A stretch of 40,393 nucleotides of DNA, taken from assembly GCA_902567135.1 (NCBI GenBank), contig CACFLO010000009.1, positions 1 through 40,393 on the forward strand. The letters run 5' to 3'. This stretch comes from an uncultured Alphaproteobacteria bacterium. GTDB lineage: Bacteria; Pseudomonadota; Alphaproteobacteria; HIMB59; GCA-002718135. Below are positions 25,479 to 32,848 of this stretch, piece by piece. A program made the translations under genes and the position numbers. Within the stretch, counting starts at the first letter, position 1. Every line of letters starts with the position of its first letter. The notes under the pieces are model-generated. The model did not search any database, was not told the DNA's origin, and saw only the letters and a program-made list of their open reading frames with translations.

Positions 25479-25880
25479 ATGATTGAATCGGCTGGAGGTA
25501 TGATACCTTTTCTTTGCCATGTGTTTCTTATTTTATTCGGTGGGTTTTTTGGTTTAAATTTAGCTTTTAATAAAAATTTTGTGAAAAGTAATATTGGTTT
25601 TCCATCCAAGGATGCAATGTATATGGGCAGACCTCTAGGATTTATGATGACTGGTATGGTTTTAATGTTGATTGCTACATTATTTCAAATTGGTGGCTTC
25701 GCTTCATCAAATGAAGTTATAGGGGTTTTATTTATTTTTACTCTTTTAGCTTTTTGTTATAACCTTGCTACAACTTTGAAAATATTAGAGAGTTTTGATG
25801 GTAATGATTGGCCAATAAAACATGCAATAAGACCATTGATACCGATGGTAGCAATTTTAATAAGATATTTTAGTTTGTAA
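25479..25880 (+). CDS. Small integral membrane protein, function unknown
   Basis: A 133-residue protein with about four hydrophobic segments (near residues 9-27, 50-72, 80-98 and 115-131). The start is well supported: TAGGAGG lies six bases before the ATG. The gene stands alone between the large inverted repeat and an intrinsic terminator. Its topology and the pattern GG-F...L..F, followed by a G..LGF..TGM segment, loosely resemble the protein at 28300-28665, which may be a distant relative. I do not recognise a family and assign no function. Confidence 0.75.
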   Translation: MIESAGGMIPFLCHVFLILFGGFFGLNLAFNKNFVKSNIGFPSKDAMYMGRPLGFMMTGMVLMLIATLFQIGGFASSNEVIGVLFIFTLLAFCYNLATTLKILESFDGNDWPIKHAIRPLIPMVAILIRYFSL

Positions 25881-25890
25881 TTGAAATAAT

Positions 25891-25922
25891 AAAAAGCACT
25901 CCTAAAGGAGTGCTTTTTTTTT
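25891..25922 (+). terminator. Intrinsic terminator
   Basis: AAAAAGCACTCC (25891-25902) pairs with GGAGTGCTTTTT (25907-25918) around a TAAA loop and is followed by more T to 25922. It lies ten bases after the stop of the small membrane protein gene. The stem is strong and the A and T flanks would also let it work for minus-strand transcripts. Confidence 0.9.
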
Positions 25923-25975
25923 ATGATTTAGGTGGTAACAAGAGTCGAGCTTGGATCTAACGGTTTACTAAATGA

Positions 25976-26395
25976 TTAACATTTATCGTTAATCATCTCA
26001 TCTTTTCTCATCGGCATTGAGTCTATTAAATCAAACAATCTTAAATAAATTTTATCATCATTGCTAAAGTCTTTAATCATTCCATCATATCCGATTAACC
26101 AGATACCGTATTTATTATTAATAAACTCTGGTTTTGCATAATCTTTATTTTTAAATTTTTCATAAAAAATTATTTCTAAATTTCTGTCCTCAATTTCACA
26201 TTTATTATCAGATATGAATTTTTTACTTTTAATAAATATTTGATCTTCTTGTTCGTCATAAGAGATAACGAGTAATCTTTTTTCCCAACTTAATTCTGAT
26301 ATTTGTTTTGCCATTATTTGTATGCTTATAAAGGAAAATAGTAATATAATTATGTATTTCACTAAAATACTATTTGTGGAAGTTTTAGGAAACAA
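25976..26395 (-). CDS. Secreted DUF4174 domain protein
   Basis: A 139-residue protein with an N-terminal hydrophobic signal (YIIILLFSFISIQIMA) and a small domain that fits DUF4174: EKRLLVISYDEQ at the start of the mature part, EDRNLEIIFYEK, YGIWLIGYDGMIK and the closing LIDSMPMRKDEM, which is very typical of that family. DUF4174 proteins have a thioredoxin-like look but no assigned reaction. The start is uncertain: TTG at 26395 or GTG at 26362 (giving MKYIIILLFSF), neither with a ribosome-binding site. It follows the cupredoxin gene by six bases, so the two are an operon and may act together on periplasmic copper or redox balance; that link is inference. Confidence 0.75.
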   Translation of the reverse strand: MFPKTSTNSILVKYIIILLFSFISIQIMAKQISELSWEKRLLVISYDEQEDQIFIKSKKFISDNKCEIEDRNLEIIFYEKFKNKDYAKPEFINNKYGIWLIGYDGMIKDFSNDDKIYLRLFDLIDSMPMRKDEMINDKC

Positions 26396-26401
26396 TAAAT
26401 T

Positions 26402-26905
26402 TTAATTGTAATTGATATTGATTTCAGCAATCATACCACTTTCGTAATGACCAGGCACATTACAAGCAGCTTCTAGTTTCATTTCACTATTAAATTTCCA
26501 TATAATTTCACCGCTCTTATTTGGCTCTAATAACACACTGTTGGAATGTGAATGAGCCATACTATGATCAGCTTTTGCCATTTCTTTCATTTTCTCGTAA
26601 TCAATTTTATCCCCTAATAAAATTTCATTTTCCATCATTGCCATCATTTCAGGTTGATGGTTTAAATGCATTTTTTTTGTTGCTATGTTAAATTCATGAA
26701 CAAGTGATCCATAATTGTGGACTAAAAATTTAATTGTTTCATCTTTTTTTATATTAATTTTAGTTGGTTCAAAATAACTATCATACATTTTTATTTCAAT
26801 AACCCTATCTATCTCAGAGGATTTACCCTTTTCACCTATATGATTCATAGAAGCTGCAAATCCTAAATTGGGGACAAAAAAAAGTAAAAAAACAAAAATT
26901 TTCAT
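26402..26905 (-). CDS. Secreted cupredoxin-like copper-binding protein
   Basis: A 167-residue periplasmic protein with a signal peptide (cleavage after about residue 18, GFAA). It has a plastocyanin/azurin-like domain: FEPTKINIKKDETIKFLVHNYGSLVHEFNI supplies the first histidine ligand (His70), and ACNVPGHYESGM near the end supplies cysteine 148, histidine 153 and methionine 158, a complete type-1 copper set. Between them lies a Met/His-rich insert (about residues 79-120, with HQPEMMAMME and HSMAHSHS) that could bind further metal. Related proteins carry electrons or deliver copper to oxidases. It is the upstream partner of the DUF4174 gene. Confidence 0.87.
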   Translation of the reverse strand: MKIFVFLLFFVPNLGFAASMNHIGEKGKSSEIDRVIEIKMYDSYFEPTKINIKKDETIKFLVHNYGSLVHEFNIATKKMHLNHQPEMMAMMENEILLGDKIDYEKMKEMAKADHSMAHSHSNSVLLEPNKSGEIIWKFNSEMKLEAACNVPGHYESGMIAEININYN

Positions 26906-26965
26906 AATATCTAATGAGTAATTAGTTCATGATTTAAGTATTTCAACACAAAATATTTATATCAA

Positions 26966-27040
26966 TGGTGCCACAGGGCGGAATCGAACCGCCGGCTTAT
27001 TCATTACCAATGAATTACTCTACCCCTGAGTTACTGCGGC
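26966..27040 (-). tRNA. tRNA-Thr (anticodon GGU)
   Basis: Read on the minus strand this folds as a full cloverleaf of 75 nt including an encoded CCA. The acceptor stem is GCCGCAG with CTGTGGC, the D arm has ACTC/GAGT, and the anticodon stem ATTCA/TGAAT encloses the loop TTGGTAA (anticodon GGT, at 27006-27008). The variable loop is AAGCC. The T arm GGCGG/CCGCC encloses TTCGATT. The discriminator base is A. Confidence 0.97.
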
Positions 27041-27129
27041 TTAATTCTATTTTAACATATATTATATCTCAGTAATATTATTTAATTTTGCCATTTTCAT
27101 TTGATATTAATCATATATAAAAATTATTG

Positions 27130-27726
27130 ATGACAGAAATTGATTTTTGGTTTTCTATAGGAAGTACTTATACATTTTTATCTGTAAATAGAATATCTGA
27201 GGTTGCAAAAAGGGAAAATATAAAATTTAATTGGAAACCATTTAGTGTAAGAAAAATTATGATGGATATGGACAACATTCCATTTACACCTCCATCAAAA
27301 AAAATTAAGTCAGATTATATGTGGAGAGATATAGAAAGAAGAGCTAAATTTTATGGCTTTCATGCATTGGTTCCTGCTCCATACCCTTTAAAAGAATTTG
27401 ATTTAGCAAATCAAATAGCTATTTTAGGGATGAATGAAGGCTGGGGAATAGAATATGTGATATCAACATATAAAAGATGGTTTCAGGAAGGAAAAGAACC
27501 TGCAACTGAACCAAATCTAACAGAAATATTTAAAGAGTTAAATTTACAAAAAGAGGAAACTTTAAGTAAGGCAAAATCAACAGAGATACATAAGCAATAT
27601 GAAGAAAATACTGAGAACGCATACAAATCGGGTGTTTTTGGTAGCCCAACTTTTATTTATAACGGTGAAGTTTTTTGGGGTGATGATAGACTAGAAGATT
27701 GTATAAAATGGATTAATATTAAATGA
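27130..27726 (+). CDS. DsbA-family / 2-hydroxychromene-2-carboxylate isomerase-like protein
   Basis: A 198-residue thioredoxin-fold protein of the HCCA isomerase (kappa-GST/DsbA-like) family. IDFWFSIGSTYTFLSVNRI at the N-terminus carries the serine that replaces the DsbA cysteines. FNWKPFSVRKIM, YGFHALVPAPYP, and the C-terminal SGVFGSPTFIYNGEVFWGDDRLEDC are typical. These proteins use glutathione in isomerisation of aromatic breakdown products, though many members have unknown substrates. ATG at 27130 is the start (a TTG lies one codon before). Its TGA stop overlaps the ATG of the next, broken, gene (ATGA). Confidence 0.88.
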   Translation: MTEIDFWFSIGSTYTFLSVNRISEVAKRENIKFNWKPFSVRKIMMDMDNIPFTPPSKKIKSDYMWRDIERRAKFYGFHALVPAPYPLKEFDLANQIAILGMNEGWGIEYVISTYKRWFQEGKEPATEPNLTEIFKELNLQKEETLSKAKSTEIHKQYEENTENAYKSGVFGSPTFIYNGEVFWGDDRLEDCIKWINIK

Positions 27727-28201
27727 TTATGAAAAACTTAATTTTTTTTTTGCTATAATATTTTTAACGAGCACTAATTCTTTTTCCAAAACTATAATAG
27801 GTAAGGCCCGGATCATAGATGGTGATACAATTCACATAAAAAATAATAAAATAAGACTTCATGGAATAGATGCTCCTGAAACTACGCAAACATGTAAAAT
27901 TGATTTACAGGATTGGTATTGTGGAAAGCAATCTACTGCTGAATTAAAAAAAATTATTGATAACCAAAGTGTTGAGTGTCAAGTTAGTGATATTGATATT
28001 TATGATAGATATGTTGCAATTTGCTCAACAATTAAGACTAACTTAAATAAATGGATGGTTAAAAATGGATGGGCTATTGCCTATAGATATTATTCGACTG
28101 ATTATATTTTAGAAGAAAAATATGCCCGTGAAAATAAATTAGGCATATGGAAAAGTGAATTTTTGAAACCTTATCAATATCGAAAGAATAATAAGAATTA
28201 A
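27723..28201 (+). pseudogene. Secreted thermonuclease (SNase-like), broken at a T10 run
   Basis: The downstream frame reads a good staphylococcal-nuclease-like domain of about 135 residues: GKARIIDGDTIHI, KIRLHGIDAPETTQ with the conserved metal/catalytic residues, DIYDRYVAIC, WMVKNGWAIAYRYYS, and ARENKLGIWKSEF. The only start codons, ATG at 27723 and 27729, are in another frame and reach a stop after CTA at 27752-27757. The frames meet in a run of ten T (27742-27751). One extra T would give MKNLIFFFAIIFLTSTNSFS, an ordinary signal peptide, fused to the nuclease domain. So it is either a recent loss, a slippage-dependent gene, or a base-count error. The ATGA overlap with the upstream gene shows that the original start was coupled. 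Confidence 0.8.
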
Positions 28202-28299
28202 GACTACTTATTATTAATTTGTTACAATTTGACGCTATCAAATTGAATACGAATCTCACTATAAACTTTAAAGACTTAACTTCATTATAGGAGAATAAA

Positions 28300-28665
28300 A
28301 TGAACTTAAGAACAATATTTAAAGCTCAATCAATAGTCTTGTTTATAAATGCAATCGGTGGTCTTTTTCTAACAAGTGCTTTTTTAGGTGCAGCAGGATG
28401 GGAAATTACACCGGATCTTATTACACTAGGTCAGTTTACTGGTATGACTTTTTTAGTATTTGCAATTTGGGCATGGAGATTACCTGATGTTGCAAGTGAT
28501 TCAATCAAATCAATTGGCATGCTTTTTGCAATAGGTGGACTTTTATTTACTATTATCATTGCATATCATATCATGATCGGAGCAGTTGCAGGAGCGACAG
28601 CATATGTAAATATTATTTTAACAGCTTTGTTTGCTATTGCTTTTTATTTTTATAGCAGAGATTAA
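28300..28665 (+). CDS. Small integral membrane protein, function unknown
   Basis: A 121-residue protein with about four membrane segments (near residues 9-29, 44-60, 70-90 and 98-117). ATAGGAG precedes the ATG by six bases. The second and third segments carry ITLGQFTGMTFLVFAIWAW and IGMLFAIGGLLF. It is a single gene, with a terminator directly after it. It may be distantly related to the protein at 25479-25880 in topology. I do not recognise a characterised family. Confidence 0.75.
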   Translation: MNLRTIFKAQSIVLFINAIGGLFLTSAFLGAAGWEITPDLITLGQFTGMTFLVFAIWAWRLPDVASDSIKSIGMLFAIGGLLFTIIIAYHIMIGAVAGATAYVNIILTALFAIAFYFYSRD

Positions 28666-28680
28666 TAATTAATTTTAAAT

Positions 28681-28711
28681 AATAAACGCTTTTTTGTAAA
28701 AGCGTTTATTT
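28681..28711 (+). terminator. Intrinsic terminator
   Basis: AATAAACGCTTTT (28681-28693) pairs with AAAAGCGTTTATT (28699-28711) around a short loop. T-rich sequence follows to about 28719. It lies 16 bases after the stop of the small membrane protein gene. Confidence 0.8.
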
Positions 28712-28780
28712 TCGTTTTATTTAAATATAAATCTTTCTAGGAATAGATTTAAAAAATAGTATAATATAAGCACATCTCTT

Positions 28781-28894
28781 ATGAAAAATATTTTTAATTT
28801 TCTTTTTCCATCTGGAACATGGTCTTTAACGAGAGTATTGATCCTTTTTATTTTATTTGGAACATTAGATTTTATTTTTCTATTTTATATGTAG
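28781..28894 (+). CDS. Very small membrane protein, 37 residues
   Basis: ATG at 28781 opens a 37-codon frame ending TAG at 28892-28894. The product starts with MKNIFNFLFPSGTWSLTR and ends with a single hydrophobic helix (about residues 18-36). A TATAAT at 28760-28765 could be its promoter, giving a short leader. It ends six bases before uup and is probably co-transcribed. An amphipathic head, a TWSLTR turn and one membrane span look like a real small protein, but I know no named family. Confidence 0.5.
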   Translation: MKNIFNFLFPSGTWSLTRVLILFILFGTLDFIFLFYM

Positions 28895-28900
28895 ATTTAA

Positions 28901-30718
28901 ATGCAAAGTGATTTAATATTTTCACTAAGAGATGTTGATGTGAGATTTGGAAAAAAAGAAATTTTCAATAATCTTAATTTAAATATTCATAGAAATGATT
29001 TGATTGCTTTAGTCGGTAAAAATGGCGTTGGTAAAACAACATTAATGAAAATAATTATGGGTAATCAAGAATTAGATAATGGAGAATTGTGGAGTTATCC
29101 AAATTTAAAAATATCTTACTTTACTCAAAATTTTGAAATTGATTTTTCTAAAACTGTAGAAGAAGAAATAATGAAAGTTATTTTAAAGGATGAAGAAAAA
29201 TTCAAGATTGATATGTATTGTCATAACTTAAATCTTAATAAAAAAGAAAAAATTAATAATTTATCAGGAGGCCAAAAAAGAAGAATTTTTCTTATAAAAA
29301 GCTTAATACCTGACTCAGACATTATCTTACTTGATGAACCAACAAATCATTTAGATTTAGAGTGTATTGAATGGTTAGAAAATCATTTGCGGGAACTTAA
29401 TAAAGCTATGCTTTGTGTTAGTCATGACAGAACATTTCTTAGCAATTTTACTAATAAAGTTTTTTGGCTCGACAGAGGTGATTTAAAAATTAGCCCAAAG
29501 GGTTTTAAAAATTTTGATAACTGGTCAGAAGAATTATTAAATCAAGAGGCTCGAGAATTAAGAAACAGAAAGCAATTTGTAAATTTAGAGGTTGAATGGG
29601 CGCAAAGAGGAGTCAAAGCAAGAGTTAAAAGAAATGTTAAAAGATTAGAGAGAGCAAAGCAATTAAAGGCTCAATTAGAAAAAGATGAATCTTCATATAG
29701 ATTTGCTATTCAATCTACAAAACCTATTGTATTTAAGCCTTCTTCAGATAATTCTCGTTTTGTCGCTGAATTTTTTAAAGTAGCTGTTAAATATCCTAAA
29801 TCATCAAATAAAATTCTTAAGGATTTATCTGTTAAGATAACTAAAAATGATAGAATTGGACTTCTTGGTAAAAATGGATCTGGCAAATCGACATTTTTAA
29901 AAACTTTAATTGGTGAATTGGAAGCATCAAGTGGGAATATTAAGCTTAAAAAAAATTTAGAGTTCTCTTATTTTGATCAATTAAGAAATAATTTAAATTC
30001 AAATAAATCTCTTAAAGAAATTTTAGTGCCAAATGGAGGTGATTATTTATCAGTTCAAGGAAAAGAAAGACATGTTTGCAGTTATTTGAAAGATTTTCAG
30101 TTTGATCCAAAAAGAGTTAATGATACAATTTTATCTTTATCAGGTGGACAGCAAAATAGATTATTGCTATCAAAAGTTTTATCAAATCCCAAAACTGGGC
30201 TTATTTTGGATGAACCCACTAATGACCTTGATCTTGAGACAATGGACCTGCTTACTGAAATGTTAGCAAATTATAAAGGTACATTATTAATAGTTTCACA
30301 TGATAGAGATTTTTTAGACCAAACTGTTAATAAAATCATGTATTTTGAAGAGGGTGGTAAAGTATCAATGTTTCTTGGGGGATATAGTGATTTTCTTAAT
30401 CATCAATCAAATCTAAAACAAGTTAATCAAGAAAAAAAGAAGATTCTTAGATCAAAAAAAAATAAAAGTAATGATAAGCTCTCTTTTAAATTCAAATTTG
30501 AATTAGAAAATATTCCAAATGAGATTGCAGAAATTGAGGAAGAAATATCTTTAATTAAAAATGAATTGAAAGATAATAATCTTTATATTAGCAACCCAAA
30601 TAGATTTGAGGAAATAACAAACAAATTAATTATACTAGAGCAGGACTATGAAAAAAAAGAAGCAAGATGGCTAGAATTATTAGAAATGGAAGAAGCAATT
30701 AATAAAGAAAATGAGTAA
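28901..30718 (+). CDS. uup: ABC-F family ATPase Uup
   Basis: A 605-residue soluble protein with two ABC ATPase modules and no membrane segments. The first module has Walker A VGKNGVGKTT near residue 38, the signature LSGGQKRR and Walker B IILLDEPTNHLD. The second has GLLGKNGSGKST near residue 323, LSGGQQNR and GLILDEPTNDLD. The ABC-F linker (WAQRGVKARVKRNVKRLERAKQL) lies between them. The last 85 residues are charged and form a coiled coil, as in Uup. ABC-F proteins act on the ribosome or on nucleic acids rather than in transport; Uup is linked to ribosome function and DNA stability. A 56-residue membrane protein gene overlaps its 3' end. Confidence 0.93.
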   Translation: MQSDLIFSLRDVDVRFGKKEIFNNLNLNIHRNDLIALVGKNGVGKTTLMKIIMGNQELDNGELWSYPNLKISYFTQNFEIDFSKTVEEEIMKVILKDEEKFKIDMYCHNLNLNKKEKINNLSGGQKRRIFLIKSLIPDSDIILLDEPTNHLDLECIEWLENHLRELNKAMLCVSHDRTFLSNFTNKVFWLDRGDLKISPKGFKNFDNWSEELLNQEARELRNRKQFVNLEVEWAQRGVKARVKRNVKRLERAKQLKAQLEKDESSYRFAIQSTKPIVFKPSSDNSRFVAEFFKVAVKYPKSSNKILKDLSVKITKNDRIGLLGKNGSGKSTFLKTLIGELEASSGNIKLKKNLEFSYFDQLRNNLNSNKSLKEILVPNGGDYLSVQGKERHVCSYLKDFQFDPKRVNDTILSLSGGQQNRLLLSKVLSNPKTGLILDEPTNDLDLETMDLLTEMLANYKGTLLIVSHDRDFLDQTVNKIMYFEEGGKVSMFLGGYSDFLNHQSNLKQVNQEKKKILRSKKNKSNDKLSFKFKFELENIPNEIAEIEEEISLIKNELKDNNLYISNPNRFEEITNKLIILEQDYEKKEARWLELLEMEEAINKENE

Positions 30719-30881
30719 TAAATCAATTAATCTAATTGGGTGGATTCTTTTTATTATATCTGCTGTAGGCTTTGTGATTTCAAGTTTAGGAAATTTTTGG
30801 GCTATGTTTGGAAGTTTATTTTTTCTTTTTGCTTGTTTGATATTTCTAATTCCTTTTTTTAGAAAAGAAGATAAAGATTAA
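30711..30881 (+). CDS. Small two-helix membrane protein, 56 residues
   Basis: ATG at 30711 lies inside the last codons of uup (8-base overlap), and the frame ends TAA at 30879-30881. The product has two hydrophobic helices (about residues 8-26 and 29-50) joined by a short turn, with a basic/acidic tail FRKEDKD. The overlap indicates translational coupling with uup. The stop shares TTAA with the convergent aldolase gene. No family is recognised. Confidence 0.6.
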   Translation: MSNKSINLIGWILFIISAVGFVISSLGNFWAMFGSLFFLFACLIFLIPFFRKEDKD

Positions 30882-31663
30882 TAGGCCTGATTTTTTTGAG
30901 GTTCTAATGTTTTATCTTTCATATCATCAATAACAGATTGTGCATGAGTTGACATCGATCTAAAATCAGAAGAGATAGTGACTAACTTAAATCCTAAATC
31001 TATCATCTCTTTTGCATATTTTGTTGTGCCATTATGAATACCAGCAATTTTGCCTCTCTCATTAGCTTTTTTTGCAATAAGTTTTATATTTGAGAAAACT
31101 GGATCCTCTTTAACGTCAAATTTAGGCTTAAGTCCGTAAGATGAACTCATATCAGCAGGGCCAATATATACACCTGTCAAATTAGGAACAGATAAAATAT
31201 CATCTAAATTATCAACTGCTTGCTGAGTCTCAATCATCGCAAAACTTAAAATATTATTGTTCGCTTTAGAAAAGTAATCGGACCCATAAACCAGTTGAGC
31301 TCTCATAGGACCAAAACTTCGTTGACCTATTGGTGGATAGTAACAATATGAAACAAATTTTTCACAATCTTTTTTTGTATTAATCATTGGAGCTATAATA
31401 CCAAGCACTCCTAGATCTAACATCCTCATTATAATTCCAGGCTCAGACCATGGTACTCTCACCATAGGTGTTGAACTACTAGATGTTAGTGCTTGAAGCA
31501 TAGGCAGGCTTGCGGCATAATCTGTTTGACCATGTTGCATATCAATTGTAATTGAATCCCAACCCATTTTTCCAAAAGCTTCTGCGGTAAAAGAATTAGG
31601 TATTGATAACCAAGCGTTTACAACAGGCTTTTTTTTATTCCATATTTCTATCAAATTATTCAT
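30878..31663 (-). CDS. HpcH/HpaI-type class II aldolase
   Basis: A 261-residue member of the HpcH/HpaI aldolase (citrate-lyase beta-like) family, metal-dependent enzymes that cleave or form 4-hydroxy-2-oxo acids to pyruvate or a related keto acid plus aldehyde. Motifs are VNAWLSIPNSFTAEAFGKMGWDSITIDMQHG at the N-terminus (catalytic His in MQHG), VRVPW, LGVLGIIAPMINTKKD, FAMIETQQAVDNLDDI (metal-binding glutamate) and GVYIGPADMSSSYG (metal-binding aspartate). Start 31663 is preferred because a GGA lies seven bases before it; ATG at 31675 is the alternative. It is downstream of a sugar dehydrogenase gene, so a role in sugar-acid breakdown is possible. Confidence 0.87.
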   Translation of the reverse strand: MNNLIEIWNKKKPVVNAWLSIPNSFTAEAFGKMGWDSITIDMQHGQTDYAASLPMLQALTSSSSTPMVRVPWSEPGIIMRMLDLGVLGIIAPMINTKKDCEKFVSYCYYPPIGQRSFGPMRAQLVYGSDYFSKANNNILSFAMIETQQAVDNLDDILSVPNLTGVYIGPADMSSSYGLKPKFDVKEDPVFSNIKLIAKKANERGKIAGIHNGTTKYAKEMIDLGFKLVTISSDFRSMSTHAQSVIDDMKDKTLEPQKNQAY

Positions 31664-31723
31664 GAAGATTTCCATTATAGCAAATAAATTAAAATTTAAA
31701 TACTTAATTAAAATCTAATAAAT

Positions 31724-32791
31724 TTAGCGGGTCAGTTTATATAAATGTGTGTTTGGTTCATCCGTTATTAAAAATATTTCACCAGCAGAATTAATTTCTA
31801 TATCTCTTATTCTGCCAATTTTATTTTTAAAAATAATTTTTTCATCTTTAAAATTATTACCGTCTCTTTCAAGTATTGATAAATATTGAAATTTTAGAGA
31901 CCCTATTAATAAAGAATTTTCCCATTCAGGAAATAATTCACCTTGATAAAACTTTATTCCTCCAACTCCTATAGAAGGAACCCAAATATGATTAGGTTTA
32001 AGCAGACCTGGTTCCCAAGCTTTACCTTCTCCAATCTTACTGCCAGAATAATTTTTACCTCCCCATGCAACTCGTTTCCATCCATAGTTAGTTCCTTTTA
32101 TTACCTCTCCAATAAAATCACCTCCCTTTGGACCATGATTAGAAATGAATACTTTATTAGTTAAAGGATCAAGGTCCATACCTTGAGGATTTCTCACTCC
32201 TATTTGATAGACAGAGGGTAACCATTTAGGATTTTTTACGTAAGGATTGTCTTTCGGTATACTTCCATCTTTATTAATCCTAATTATACTGCCAATTGCA
32301 TTACTAGGATCTTGGGCAATCATTCCTTTTCCTCTTTCACCAATACTGACATATAAGTAGTCATCTTTTATTGTCATTCTGGATCCAAAATGTCTTCCGT
32401 TGGTAATATATGGCAATGCTTCAAAGATTAATTGACTATCTACCAGTTTACGATTTTCTAACTTAGTTCTAAAAACAGCAGTAGTGTAGCCATAGTCTTT
32501 TTTAATAGAACAAGTAATCCAAACATTATTTCCTTCACTTATAATATCAAGTAAACCTCCTTGCTCTCTACCATCAACAGGAATATCATGATCAATTTTA
32601 ATAGAGGTATTTTTTAATGTGTCTATTAACACAATTTCATAAGATTTTTTTTGAGTAATCAATAATTGATCTGGACCAACCCAAGTCATACCCCATGGAT
32701 AGCTAAGACCAGGATTAAACTTTGTTAATTTAAGTGCTGTTGCTTGATTAGATAAAACAAGTAAAATTATAAATAAATAAATAAATTTCAT
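31724..32791 (-). CDS. PQQ-dependent aldose sugar dehydrogenase-like protein (YliI/Asd type)
   Basis: A 355-residue exported beta-propeller of the glucose/sorbosone dehydrogenase family. The signal peptide is MKFIYLFIILLVLSNQATA. The propeller shows LSYPWGMTWVGPDQLLITQK, REQGGLLDI, the conserved SNHGPKGGDFIGEVIKGTNYGW, and the late GVGGIKFYQGELFPEWENSLLIGSL. Relatives bind PQQ and calcium and oxidise aldoses in the periplasm. ATG at 32791 is chosen because it gives a normal signal peptide; the frame extends to a TTG at 32830 without support. It is about 60 bp upstream of the aldolase gene. No PQQ synthesis genes are in the window, so the cofactor source is open. Confidence 0.87.
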   Translation of the reverse strand: MKFIYLFIILLVLSNQATALKLTKFNPGLSYPWGMTWVGPDQLLITQKKSYEIVLIDTLKNTSIKIDHDIPVDGREQGGLLDIISEGNNVWITCSIKKDYGYTTAVFRTKLENRKLVDSQLIFEALPYITNGRHFGSRMTIKDDYLYVSIGERGKGMIAQDPSNAIGSIIRINKDGSIPKDNPYVKNPKWLPSVYQIGVRNPQGMDLDPLTNKVFISNHGPKGGDFIGEVIKGTNYGWKRVAWGGKNYSGSKIGEGKAWEPGLLKPNHIWVPSIGVGGIKFYQGELFPEWENSLLIGSLKFQYLSILERDGNNFKDEKIIFKNKIGRIRDIEINSAGEIFLITDEPNTHLYKLTR

Positions 32792-32848
32792 TGATTGAGT
32801 TATTTTAAATAATAAGTTAGCATTAATCAAATAATTGATATTAAATTA

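Noticed and set aside
25923-25978. Possible further structured RNA or tRNA-like remnant after the terminator
   Set aside because: Some imperfect inverted repeats are visible (ATGATTTAG with CTAAATGAT), but no cloverleaf or consistent stem; the palindrome at the DUF4174 stop is explained by its last codons.
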